DNA from: Solibacteraceae bacterium
GTDB lineage: Bacteria; Acidobacteriota; Terriglobia; Bryobacterales; Bryobacteraceae
DNA: 64,000 nucleotides
Direction of reading: 5' to 3'
Assembly: GCA_021324015.1 (NCBI GenBank)
Contig: JAJPJX010000125.1
Location: forward strand, 1 to 64,000
Under the pieces are notes generated by a model, which was not told the DNA's origin, made no database searches, and worked only from the letters and a program-made list of their open reading frames with translations. How positions within the stretch are numbered: the stretch's first letter is position 1; every line of letters begins with the position of its first letter. A program made the translations under genes and the position numbers. Below, piece by piece: positions 53,030 to 61,575 of this stretch.

Positions 53030-56000
53030 TTACCGAATGGTCAAGTGCTGCTGACCGGCGGGCACATTCCAGTCCGCGAGCGAGCCGTCCGCGCGGGCGA
53101 CCTCCCCCTTCGCAGCCGCAGGCGCGTTGAAGGTCAGATCGAGGTGATCGCCCTTTTGCTCCGCCACGAAGCTGACCGCCCGGTCGCTCGTAAAAAGCAC
53201 CCGCCCGCCGCGCTTGAGTGCCGTTACCTGCTGGCCCGCCAGGAGCGTGTCGCCGCCGTTCTCACGACGCGCCAGCCAGGCTGCTGCATCGGTGGACCAG
53301 TCCGCATAGGGCGCCTCCCCAACCGCCGGTTCCTTACGGAACAACACCAGGTCGGCGTGATCCCCGGACGTCTCGAACCCCTCCCATCCAGCCTCATCGA
53401 TCCGCCTCGCGCTCGACACGAATGCACGCGCGTCCGCTTCCGAGCGGGCGTGCGCCAGCAGCACCAGAAAACGTGTCTGGCTGGCCGGCGCCCGCGTGCG
53501 GATGTCCAGGATGGCCGGATTCGGCGGAGCAACCTGCGGAGCCGAGGGGTTGAAGATCGAGTAGGGGAGATGCCCGCTTTCCACGCGCAGTGCGGCATCC
53601 GCCGGAAACAGCGCAAGGACCGCCAGTGACGCTTTGGGCCCCACGTAGACTGCGGACGCGCCATCTGTCTTCACCTGCGCGACGTCCGGCAGGTGCACGC
53701 GCCAGTCGAAAGGCGTTGGAGTTCGGTCGGCTACCAGATCGTCGCAGATCACCAGGTAGCCTGGCGGCGCCGACAGGATGCGCCGGGTGTAGCTGCGCAA
53801 ACGGCCGCGATATACCTGCTCGAGTTCGGCGGTGGCGGCGCCCAGAGACAGGCTGAGCAAAACATCGGCCATTCTGGGGTAGCGGTTGAGCGCGGGGAAT
53901 CGCTGGGTGTCGGCCACCTCCTGGCTCTCCGGGTCATCATCCACCAGCAAGGTGTTGTGGCCCGCGGCCTGCTTGAAAAAGCTGTCGTAGTACGGGTCCT
54001 GGTAGTAGTGCGCAGGACCGGCTTCCCGCACCAGGTTTTCGCCGAAGACGCGCAGCAGAAACGATCCCTGATCGGCGTGGTTGTGGTTGAAATTCGGCCC
54101 GGCGCGAAAGAGCACAAGCGTGTCTTCCTCGCCCCAGCCGGTGCGGAAAATCACGTATCCTTTGCGCGCGAAATAGCGCGAACCGGGTCCGGACGGGGGC
54201 TGCGCAGGCAGGGAAAGGTCCGCAAAGACAAAGTCATGGAACGACCGGTGCTGGAAATGGTCGTAATACCACGCGAATACCGGATCGCGCAGCCGCGCGA
54301 CAATCGGCGCGCTGGTGTAGCCGCTCGGGGAATGCGAATCGCCCGTATCCAGGCTGCCCCGCACCGGTTGCGCGAGCGTCGCCAGCGGATAGGCCAGCGA
54401 GTCCTTCACATAAGAGCGGTCCCAATAATTGAGCCCCAGCACGCGCTCGATCGCGGTCAGAGCCAGCCCGGTGGATTCCAGGTCGAACTCCTGGTAACTG
54501 ACGCCCTCCCCGTACGAACCGTCATCCAGGTAGCTGGCCGCGAGGTGATCTTCGAACTTGCGCAGCAGGCCATTGGTCTGGAGCGGAAGATCCCCGTCAT
54601 CCGCGTCACCCCAGATCGCTGCCGCTGCAACCAGCGCGCCTCCCACGGTATGGCCGATCCAGTTACTGGTGTTCGCCAAGATGCGATTATCCGCCACATA
54701 CTCGTGGTAGCTGCGGGCAATCCCGTACTCGCGCAGAGCGCCGCGCACCACACCCCGCTCGTCCGGCGTTAAACGGTCATATAAGAGGTCGTACGCGAAA
54801 GCCACCCTTTCCGTGAGTTGCCCCGCCGGATAATAGGTGTGCTGGCCATGCTCCGGAAACCACGGCGGCGCCCAGGCGTTCCACCGCGCAATCGCCAGGA
54901 GCGCCGTCTTGGCGGCCGCGCGGGATTCCGCATCGTCCGTCAGGTAGGCATCCAGGGAATTCAGCTCCACGGACTCGCCGGCCGAATCCGCGATGTTGAT
55001 GTAGCCCGGCAGCGTGGGCAGCAGGTAAACGGGGTCCAGGAGGGCAAATAGGGCCGGCACGTGCGACCAATCGCGCCGCCCCCGCGCCAACCGGGCACGT
55101 TCTCGCAGGTGCTGCCATATGGGGGCGTATTTCGGATCCCTGGTCCGCGCGGCCAAACGGTCGCGGTCCTCCGGCCCAAAGAACAGCCGCGGATGAATCG
55201 CCGCCGTAGCAGGACGGCGCAGCACCCGCACGCATGTAGAGATCGTCCGTCCGTCTTCCGCAGTGCCGCGCAGAACCAGCGTGTATATGCCGGCCCCTGC
55301 GGCAGGCACCGCGTCATTCGACCACACTCCTTCATGCGCGGTGTCATGCAGTTCTCCACCGCCCACCGGGCGCCCATCCTGATCCTCGACCACGCATTCC
55401 GCCTTGCTCAGCCGCAGCGGCGCCACAGCCTTCACCGCGATCGGCCGCCCGCTCTCCACATTCACCGCGGCGAACAACTCAGGCCAGTGTGCGATCGATA
55501 CCACACGCGGAGTGCGCACATCGAAACACATTTTGCGCGCGGCTTCCAGGCGTAGATCATCGATGAGAAACCGATACGTAATGTCGGCGCTGGCCTTCCT
55601 GAGAGTTGCCACGATAAACAGGGCCTCGATCCCGGTATGCGCGGGCGCGGCGCGCCCCGCCGGGTCCAGCAAGCGCGCCAGCGGAATGTGCACCGCGTGC
55701 CACGCCTCGCCGCCTTCGACAGCCACCGTAGCCGCGTAACGCTTCGCATTGGAGCCTGCGATGCCTACTTCGAGCGTGTCTCCCAGCCTGGCGAAATCCA
55801 GGCGGTAGCTGAAGGTCAGGCTGCCTTTCGCGGCGGTCACCAAGTCGAGCGCCCGAATAAAGCCGAAGCGCTCTTCCCCGGTGCGCGACGGCTTCAGGAT
55901 GCGCATCAACGCGCGTCCGCCGGGTGCGCCGAATCCGGTTGCCGGGGAAAGCGACGGATCGTAGCCCACATCCTGCACCGGCGGATAGCTGGCAAACTGC

Positions 56001-56122
56001 CCCAGATCGGAGCCTTGAAAATCTTCCTTCCACGTGTAGGAAGACACGGCAGCTTGCGGGACGGCGGCCGCCATCGCCACGCAGGCGCACAACGCAGCTA
56101 GAAAAATCGACCTACTTCGCAT
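53030..56122 (-). CDS. Heparinase II/III family polysaccharide lyase-like protein
   Basis: A 1030-residue exported protein from the ATG at 56122 (GAGGTG upstream), overlapping the symporter gene by 11 bases. A signal peptide (IFLAALCACVAMAAA) is followed by a carbohydrate-binding-like beta sandwich (about residues 30-200), an alpha/alpha toroid (HPRLFFGPEDRDRLAARTRD, NTSNWIGHTVGGALVAAAA, YGEGVSYQEFDLESTG) and the C-terminal heparinase II/III beta domain (GPNFNHNHADQGSFLLRVFG and RYPRMADVLLSLSL). The NHNHADQGSF motif with the catalytic His is the family signature. It cleaves uronic-acid glycans by elimination. The symporter and dehydrogenases around it suggest import of the products. Confidence 0.9.
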   Translation of the reverse strand: MRSRSIFLAALCACVAMAAAVPQAAVSSYTWKEDFQGSDLGQFASYPPVQDVGYDPSLSPATGFGAPGGRALMRILKPSRTGEERFGFIRALDLVTAAKGSLTFSYRLDFARLGDTLEVGIAGSNAKRYAATVAVEGGEAWHAVHIPLARLLDPAGRAAPAHTGIEALFIVATLRKASADITYRFLIDDLRLEAARKMCFDVRTPRVVSIAHWPELFAAVNVESGRPIAVKAVAPLRLSKAECVVEDQDGRPVGGGELHDTAHEGVWSNDAVPAAGAGIYTLVLRGTAEDGRTISTCVRVLRRPATAAIHPRLFFGPEDRDRLAARTRDPKYAPIWQHLRERARLARGRRDWSHVPALFALLDPVYLLPTLPGYINIADSAGESVELNSLDAYLTDDAESRAAAKTALLAIARWNAWAPPWFPEHGQHTYYPAGQLTERVAFAYDLLYDRLTPDERGVVRGALREYGIARSYHEYVADNRILANTSNWIGHTVGGALVAAAAIWGDADDGDLPLQTNGLLRKFEDHLAASYLDDGSYGEGVSYQEFDLESTGLALTAIERVLGLNYWDRSYVKDSLAYPLATLAQPVRGSLDTGDSHSPSGYTSAPIVARLRDPVFAWYYDHFQHRSFHDFVFADLSLPAQPPSGPGSRYFARKGYVIFRTGWGEEDTLVLFRAGPNFNHNHADQGSFLLRVFGENLVREAGPAHYYQDPYYDSFFKQAAGHNTLLVDDDPESQEVADTQRFPALNRYPRMADVLLSLSLGAATAELEQVYRGRLRSYTRRILSAPPGYLVICDDLVADRTPTPFDWRVHLPDVAQVKTDGASAVYVGPKASLAVLALFPADAALRVESGHLPYSIFNPSAPQVAPPNPAILDIRTRAPASQTRFLVLLAHARSEADARAFVSSARRIDEAGWEGFETSGDHADLVLFRKEPAVGEAPYADWSTDAAAWLARRENGGDTLLAGQQVTALKRGGRVLFTSDRAVSFVAEQKGDHLDLTFNAPAAAKGEVARADGSLADWNVPAGQQHLTIR

Positions 56123-57857
56123 CGCCCGCACCTCGCAGCTTCCCGTTCACGCGCCTGTGCAGCACGTGAAAACCGGCGCCGATCAGGATCAGCGCCAAAC
56201 CCGCGCCCAGGTTGATGCCGCGCCCAAGCCCGGGGGGTTGCAGCGCGGCGGCGCCCCACAGCATCGCGCCGGTGGCCATGGTGATCCACCCCATCACCGG
56301 GAATGGCGAAAAGCCCTCGTCCGGCGCATCTGCTTTCCGCAGGTCAATGGGCGTTTCGAGGCGCGCGAAAAATGCGGAGATGCGCGCGCTCTCCTCCGGG
56401 CGAATGCGCTCCAGTTTCGTCACCAGCAGCATGGTGCCGAGCGTCACTGCGAAATTCGTGAGGATGCTGATCGCCTCGAAGTCATATCGCAGCCAGTTGG
56501 CGTCGATGCCCGGCTGCTTCGAAAGCACCAGCAGCTTGTAGAGGAACAGCCCGAAGCCGGCGACAAATCCGGCTCCCATGCCCGCCGCGGCTCCGCGCCA
56601 CGTGATGTGCCGGCTCAGCAGACCGGCCAGCATCGGAATCAGCATGGGGCCGACGAACAAACCGAATAAGGTCACCATGATTTCGAAAAGCCCCTTCGCT
56701 GCCGAGCCGACCAGGTACACTCCTGCGCACACGGTGATGGAACCCACCAGCAGCGTAGCCACGCGCCCCACCACCACCAGGCGTCTTTCGCTGGCATTCC
56801 GGTCGAAGAGCCGGTGATAGATGTCCTGGGTCAGCACGCTGGCCATCACGTTGTAGTCGGCGCTCAGCGTGGACATGGTGGCGGAAAACATCGCCGCAAT
56901 CATGAGCCCCATCAGCCCTGACGGCAGAAACCGCAGAGCCAGCGCCGCGTAGGTGTATTGCGGAGAATTGGGCGGCACCTCCAGCTCCGGCATCAGCGTC
57001 CGCGCGGCCATGGCCGGCAGGATGAACAGAGGCGGTCCCACGAGCTTCAACGCCATGGCCAGCAGGCCGGCTTTTCGCGCCGCCCGCTCATCTCGCACAG
57101 AATAAAACTTCTGGGCGAATGCCCAATTGCCGTTGTAGCTGAGCTGCACCAGAAGATAGAACGCGAACACGTAAAGCAGGGAGAAGGGCGCGTGCACCGG
57201 CGAGAGGAAACCTGCCTGCGCTCCCTGCCCCAGAATCGAGAAGGAGCCCATTCGGGAAAAAACCAGTGGGAACAGCACCGTCACGCCGAGCGTCAGGATG
57301 ATGAACTGAATATAGTCGGTGACCACCACCGCCCACAGCCCGCCCATAAAGGTGTAGAGCACCATGACGGTGCCACTCGCCAGCACGCTCATCTTCAGGT
57401 CGTACCCAAGTCCCGCGGAAACGAAGATACCGGTGGCGTAGATTTTCAGCCCGTCGTCGATGAGCCGCAGCGGCAGACCCGCCCAGGCCATCATCTGGCG
57501 AATCTGCGTGCTGTAACGGGCTTCCAGGAACTCCACCGGGCTGATGATGCGCGCCCGCCGCCAGCGCCCTGCCAGAAAAATGGTGCCCACCAGCATCGCC
57601 GCCGCGGAACTCCAGACCAAGGTGATGGCCACCATGCCGTACCGGTAGGCCATCTCGCAATACGCCACGAAGGTGAACGCGCTGAAGGCCGTCAGATAAA
57701 AGGACACCCCGGCCAGCCACCACGGAATACTGTGCCCCCCGGCAAAGTAATCGCGTGCGCGGCGCATGCGCTTCCAGAAGTAGATTCCGACAAACGCCAG
57801 GAGCACGAAATACCCGACGATCACGACGTGGTCGGCGGGATGAAGCGTTTTGGGCAT
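56112..57857 (-). CDS. Sodium:solute symporter (SSS family)
   Basis: A 581-residue inner-membrane symporter with about 13 helices. The start is MPKTLHPADHVVIVGYFVLL; later segments include FWKRMRRARDYFAGGHSIPWW, AVVVTDYIQFIILTLGVTVL, MIAAMFSATMSTLSADYNVM (the Na2-site helix) and LFVGPMLIPMLAGLL. The SSS family carries sugars, myo-inositol, sialic acid, amino acids and others with Na+. It overlaps the heparinase-family gene by 11 bases and follows the oxidoreductase by 16, so it is the probable importer for its breakdown products. Confidence 0.92.
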   Translation of the reverse strand: MPKTLHPADHVVIVGYFVLLAFVGIYFWKRMRRARDYFAGGHSIPWWLAGVSFYLTAFSAFTFVAYCEMAYRYGMVAITLVWSSAAAMLVGTIFLAGRWRRARIISPVEFLEARYSTQIRQMMAWAGLPLRLIDDGLKIYATGIFVSAGLGYDLKMSVLASGTVMVLYTFMGGLWAVVVTDYIQFIILTLGVTVLFPLVFSRMGSFSILGQGAQAGFLSPVHAPFSLLYVFAFYLLVQLSYNGNWAFAQKFYSVRDERAARKAGLLAMALKLVGPPLFILPAMAARTLMPELEVPPNSPQYTYAALALRFLPSGLMGLMIAAMFSATMSTLSADYNVMASVLTQDIYHRLFDRNASERRLVVVGRVATLLVGSITVCAGVYLVGSAAKGLFEIMVTLFGLFVGPMLIPMLAGLLSRHITWRGAAAGMGAGFVAGFGLFLYKLLVLSKQPGIDANWLRYDFEAISILTNFAVTLGTMLLVTKLERIRPEESARISAFFARLETPIDLRKADAPDEGFSPFPVMGWITMATGAMLWGAAALQPPGLGRGINLGAGLALILIGAGFHVLHRRVNGKLRGAGDAK

Positions 57858-57873
57858 GCGTCACTGGCCGGAA

Positions 57874-58908
57874 TCAGAGGGAGGGCGGCGTGACCGCGCA
57901 GGTCTGGCCCGTGGCGAGCGACCGCGACACGGCATCCAACACCGCCGTCACCTGCCGTCCGTCGAAAGCTGTCACCTGCGGTTCGGTGTCGTTCAAGATG
58001 GCGCTGAGAAAATCGCCCAGGCACTCCACAAACGCGCCCCGCAGCTTGCCGAACACCTCGTTCGACAGGAACACCTTCGGGTAGCTGAAACGCTCCTCGG
58101 TGCTCATTTCAATGGATTCGCGCTTGCGGTCGAAATGCAGATGCCCGGCGCTGCCCAGCACCTCCACGAAGGAATCCACGATGGTCGGGAAGGTGTTGGG
58201 ATAGATCCACGCGGATTCGAACGTGGCGAACGCGCCGCTGGCGAACTTCACCTGCGCCTGGATCACATCGTAGGTATCCACTCCACGCGCCGTCAGCACC
58301 CCCTTCGATCCGTAGGCGTGCACCTCCACCGGCTCGCTGGCGAAGAACCAGCGCATCAGGTCGATATCGTGCGCGCCCAGGAAGTGCACCGGCGTCGATT
58401 GCGCCGCCCACTTGAGCAACTCCGTGGATACCCAGATGGTGTCGTTCTTGCGAGCGAATCCGGCCACCGGTTTTCCGATCGAGCCGTTCCGGATCGAAGC
58501 ATATCCTTGATAGTAGGAGGAGAGCCAGCGGTGGTTGAAGGCGACCTGCAGTTTCTGCCGGGGACGGCTGCGGCTCAGACCCAGCAGTTCGTCCGCCTCC
58601 GCCAGGTCCGTGGTGAAAGGCTTCTCGCAGAGCACGTGCTTGCCGGCTTCGAGCGCCTGCTTGACCGGCGTGTAGTGCGCGAAGTCCGGCGTCGCCACGC
58701 ACACGGCGTCCACGGGCGCTTCAGCAAGCAGACTCTCGGCGTCGCCATAGCGCCCGGCGACCTTGTACTTGTTTCCGATCTCTTCCAGGCGATCGGGCTT
58801 CGAGTCCGCGATAGCCGTGACCTCGGCCAGCGGATGAACCTGGTAGATGCGGGTATATTGCTCACCCATGGTCCCCAGGCCAATGACTCCGATCCGTACC
58901 TTATTCAT
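57874..58908 (-). CDS. Gfo/Idh/MocA family oxidoreductase (cluster copy 3)
   Basis: From the ATG at 58908, which overlaps the ceramidase-domain gene stop as ATGA, the protein has 344 residues. The GxGxxG loop is VRIGVIGLGTMGEQYTRIY; VCVATPDFAHYTPV, LCEKPFTTDLAEADEL (EKP) and HFLGAHDIDLMRWFF (active-site His and Asp) follow. It has no signal peptide. It is the third of three different dehydrogenases in this cluster, which suggests successive oxidation, epimerisation or reduction steps on a sugar or cyclitol. Confidence 0.92.
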   Translation of the reverse strand: MNKVRIGVIGLGTMGEQYTRIYQVHPLAEVTAIADSKPDRLEEIGNKYKVAGRYGDAESLLAEAPVDAVCVATPDFAHYTPVKQALEAGKHVLCEKPFTTDLAEADELLGLSRSRPRQKLQVAFNHRWLSSYYQGYASIRNGSIGKPVAGFARKNDTIWVSTELLKWAAQSTPVHFLGAHDIDLMRWFFASEPVEVHAYGSKGVLTARGVDTYDVIQAQVKFASGAFATFESAWIYPNTFPTIVDSFVEVLGSAGHLHFDRKRESIEMSTEERFSYPKVFLSNEVFGKLRGAFVECLGDFLSAILNDTEPQVTAFDGRQVTAVLDAVSRSLATGQTCAVTPPSL

Positions 58909-60215
58909 GGAATCAACCTCTGTTCGAGTTGCTGGATGGCCTCCAGCAGCCGCTCCGGGAAGTCCGGTCCGCATTTCGCGGAGACCACCTCGTATCCCCC
59001 GCCCTCATAGGCCTCCCGGCACGGCAGATAACCGACGTATCCGTTTGCGAGCCCCACCACGAAGAGCGGAACCCGCGCGGATTGCTTGGCGCTCAGCGCC
59101 ACTTCGACGAACAGTTCCCCGGGCACGGCTACGAAGAGGGCATCGTGGATGCGCAGGCCTTGCAGGCCGATGGGCAGCAGCCCATCCGCGTAACGGGCGG
59201 TTTCACGCGCGTAGAAGTCGGTGATTGAGCAATAGAGCAGTTCGGACCTGGCCCGCCGGTACTCCGCCGATGCGTCACCCGCGCTCTCCAGGCTCCGCAC
59301 CTTTTCCTCCGCCTCCGCCAGAGCCTTGGCCGTTTCCTCGGCAGGTGGATAGCGCTTCAGGGGAAGTTTCACCTCCAGCACCAGAGCCCCCAGTTCGAAG
59401 GAATCCCGCAGTTCCACCTCGGGTAGCACGGATAACACGGCATCCGCGAGCCGGTGTCCGAGTTCGGTCGCATGCTCGAAGGTGCGGCCCGGCGCGATGA
59501 CGCCGATAGCGCTCAACTCGGAGGAATGGCCCATGCTGATGTCCCCCTGCGCGCCGTTCGTGTACATGGCGAAGCTGTCCGGACCCAGCGCAGCCTCGAT
59601 GCGCGCCACCGCCATGTTCGGGAAATCGCCGGTGGCCAGCAGATTGTCCGGACCGAGCACGGTCGGATGGCATGCGTAATTGACCAGCACGCCCCGAGTC
59701 TTCCCGCTCACGTCCGCCACCCGGATGATTCCGACTTCCTCGTCCACAGGTCCGCCCGCGGGATTGCGGCGATTGACGCCGATGCCCGCGACCCGCCCCG
59801 ACCCGTGCCCGACCCGCGCATCGAAGCGATTCTCCCAGGCGCCCGCCACGGCATTCTCGATAGCGGCAGCCAGCCGCTCGATGTATCGCGGGTCCACTGA
59901 CTCATCCGGGTTGAAGAAGGTGCGGATCGTGACCGGCGCCGCGTGCGTGTGAGTACAGGCGACCATGAGGCTGCTCGCCCCAATCGGCACGCGCGCGGCA
60001 ATAGCGCGGCGCACCCTATTCACGAATTCGCCCGGAAGCGCCAGCACGTCGATGCTGACGATCGCGACCGCGGAGGAATCGTTCGCGAGGACGAGCGCAC
60101 GGACGAACAAATCGTCATGGACACCCGAGCAGACACCCTTGCGGGCCGCGAACCCCGCCAGCGAGGCACCCGCGGAAGGAGTGATGCACACTCTCTCAAA
60201 ACCGGCCTGAAGCAA
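58905..60215 (-). CDS. Neutral/alkaline ceramidase-domain protein (copy 3)
   Basis: The best start is a TTG at 60215, placed after AAGGAGG; the longer ATG frame from 60335 adds about 40 residues with no homology. The 436-residue product begins LLQAGFERVCITPSAGASLAG, the usual opening of the ceramidase domain, and has VACTHTHAAPVT (HxH), VNYACHPTVLGPDN (Cys-His zinc site) and FVVGLANGYVGYLPCREAYE. No signal peptide is visible, unlike the copies at 10300 and 26301, so it may act in the cytoplasm. It heads the nine-gene run and is divergent from the DegT-type aminotransferase. Confidence 0.85.
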   Translation of the reverse strand: MLQAGFERVCITPSAGASLAGFAARKGVCSGVHDDLFVRALVLANDSSAVAIVSIDVLALPGEFVNRVRRAIAARVPIGASSLMVACTHTHAAPVTIRTFFNPDESVDPRYIERLAAAIENAVAGAWENRFDARVGHGSGRVAGIGVNRRNPAGGPVDEEVGIIRVADVSGKTRGVLVNYACHPTVLGPDNLLATGDFPNMAVARIEAALGPDSFAMYTNGAQGDISMGHSSELSAIGVIAPGRTFEHATELGHRLADAVLSVLPEVELRDSFELGALVLEVKLPLKRYPPAEETAKALAEAEEKVRSLESAGDASAEYRRARSELLYCSITDFYARETARYADGLLPIGLQGLRIHDALFVAVPGELFVEVALSAKQSARVPLFVVGLANGYVGYLPCREAYEGGGYEVVSAKCGPDFPERLLEAIQQLEQRLIP

Positions 60216-60375
60216 AGGGCCCTCCTTGAGCCACCAGAATAGCAAAAAACGATAACATCCCCTGATTCTCTTGACAGATGCCGAGCAGCGGCTCGAACGC
60301 GAAATGAGATGTCCAAGTATGCTTCTGTAGTACACTGAAGGGCGAACCGAGAGCGATCCTCTCCAGGAGTCCGCG

Positions 60376-61575
60376 ATGCCATCTCTTGCCCTGCTGGGCG
60401 GGCCGCCTGTCCGCCGGAAACCCTTCGCCGCGTGGCCGGTTTTCGATGATTCCGAAAAGCAGGCCGTGCTGGACGTTCTGAACAGCGGCGTCTGGGGCGG
60501 CTACAGCCCCAAGGTTGCGGAGTTCGAGCGGCGATTCGCCGCCTTCCATGAGTCCCGCTTCGGTATCTCCGTTGCCAACGGCACGCTGGCGCTCGAAGCG
60601 GCTCTGGCTGCCGCGGGGATCGGACCCGGCGACGAAGTCGTCGTACCGCCCATCACCTTCATCGCGACCGCCACCGCCGTGCTGCGCGTGGGAGCCGTTC
60701 CGGTGTTCGCAGACATCGACGCCGCCAGCTACAATCTCTCGCCGCAGCGCCTCGCCGAGGCCATTACGCCCAAGACCCGCGCGGTGATCCCGGTGCATTT
60801 CGCCGGACACCCGGCCGACATGGATGCCATCCTCGAAATATCGGCCCGGCACGGGCTGGTAGTCATCGAAGATGCCGCCCACGCGCACGGCGCCTGCTGG
60901 CGTGGGCGCAAAGCGGGCAGCTTCGGCCACTTCGGCAGCTTCAGCTTCCAGCAATCCAAGAACATGACGGCGGGTGAGGGCGGTCTCGTGGCGACGAGCG
61001 ACGCGGAACTCGCCGAACGCACGCGCTCGGTCTGCAACCAGGGGCGCCGCACGGGGGGCGCCTGGTACGAACACGTGCGCTTGGGCAGCAACTACCGGCT
61101 CACGGGCTGGCAGGCTGCCGTGCTGCTCGCGCAACTCGAGCGGCTGCCGGCGCAGCTAGAAAAGCGCGCCCGCAACGCCTCCCTGCTCCACTCCAAGCTG
61201 CTTTCCACGGGCGTGTTGCTGCCGCCCGCCGTCGACCCGCGCGTCAACGTACACGGCTATTATCTGTACACGGTCCGCATGCGCCCCTCCGACCTCCCCA
61301 GGGACCTTTTTCTGCGCGCCCTGGCAGCCGAAGGCATTCCCGGCCTCGGAAGCTATCCTCACCCCATCTACACAAACAAGGTGTTTGACGGGTACCCACA
61401 CCGCCGCGGCGATTGTCCGGAAGCGGAGCGTTTCTGCCGCGAGTGTTTCTGGGTGTCCCACGAAATCCTTCTGGCGGAAGAGTCAGACCTCGCCGACTTC
61501 GTCCGCGCCGTGGAGAAGGTCCGCGATCAGGCCGGGGAACTCCTGGCAGGCGCCTCCCACGGGAGCGCGTCGTGA
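60376..61575 (+). CDS. DegT/DnrJ/EryC1/StrS family aminotransferase
   Basis: A 399-residue PLP-dependent sugar or cyclitol aminotransferase. The N-terminal LALLGGPPVRRKPFAAWPVF, GISVANGTLALEAAL, VIEDAAHAHGACWRGRKAGS and the catalytic Lys in FSFQQSKNMTAGEGG define the family, and the end (VFDGYPHRRGDCPEAERFCR) is typical of the StrS/scyllo-inosose branch. CAGGAG precedes the ATG. The oxidoreductases encoded on the facing strand are the usual partners that make the keto-sugar substrate. The chimeric gene that follows starts on a GTG overlapping its stop. Confidence 0.92.
   Translation: MPSLALLGGPPVRRKPFAAWPVFDDSEKQAVLDVLNSGVWGGYSPKVAEFERRFAAFHESRFGISVANGTLALEAALAAAGIGPGDEVVVPPITFIATATAVLRVGAVPVFADIDAASYNLSPQRLAEAITPKTRAVIPVHFAGHPADMDAILEISARHGLVVIEDAAHAHGACWRGRKAGSFGHFGSFSFQQSKNMTAGEGGLVATSDAELAERTRSVCNQGRRTGGAWYEHVRLGSNYRLTGWQAAVLLAQLERLPAQLEKRARNASLLHSKLLSTGVLLPPAVDPRVNVHGYYLYTVRMRPSDLPRDLFLRALAAEGIPGLGSYPHPIYTNKVFDGYPHRRGDCPEAERFCRECFWVSHEILLAEESDLADFVRAVEKVRDQAGELLAGASHGSAS

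Noticed and set aside
61413-61571. Upstream extension of the chimeric gene by 53 codons
   Set aside because: It lies inside the aminotransferase gene in another frame; the GTG at 61572 overlaps the stop and begins a Tat-like leader.
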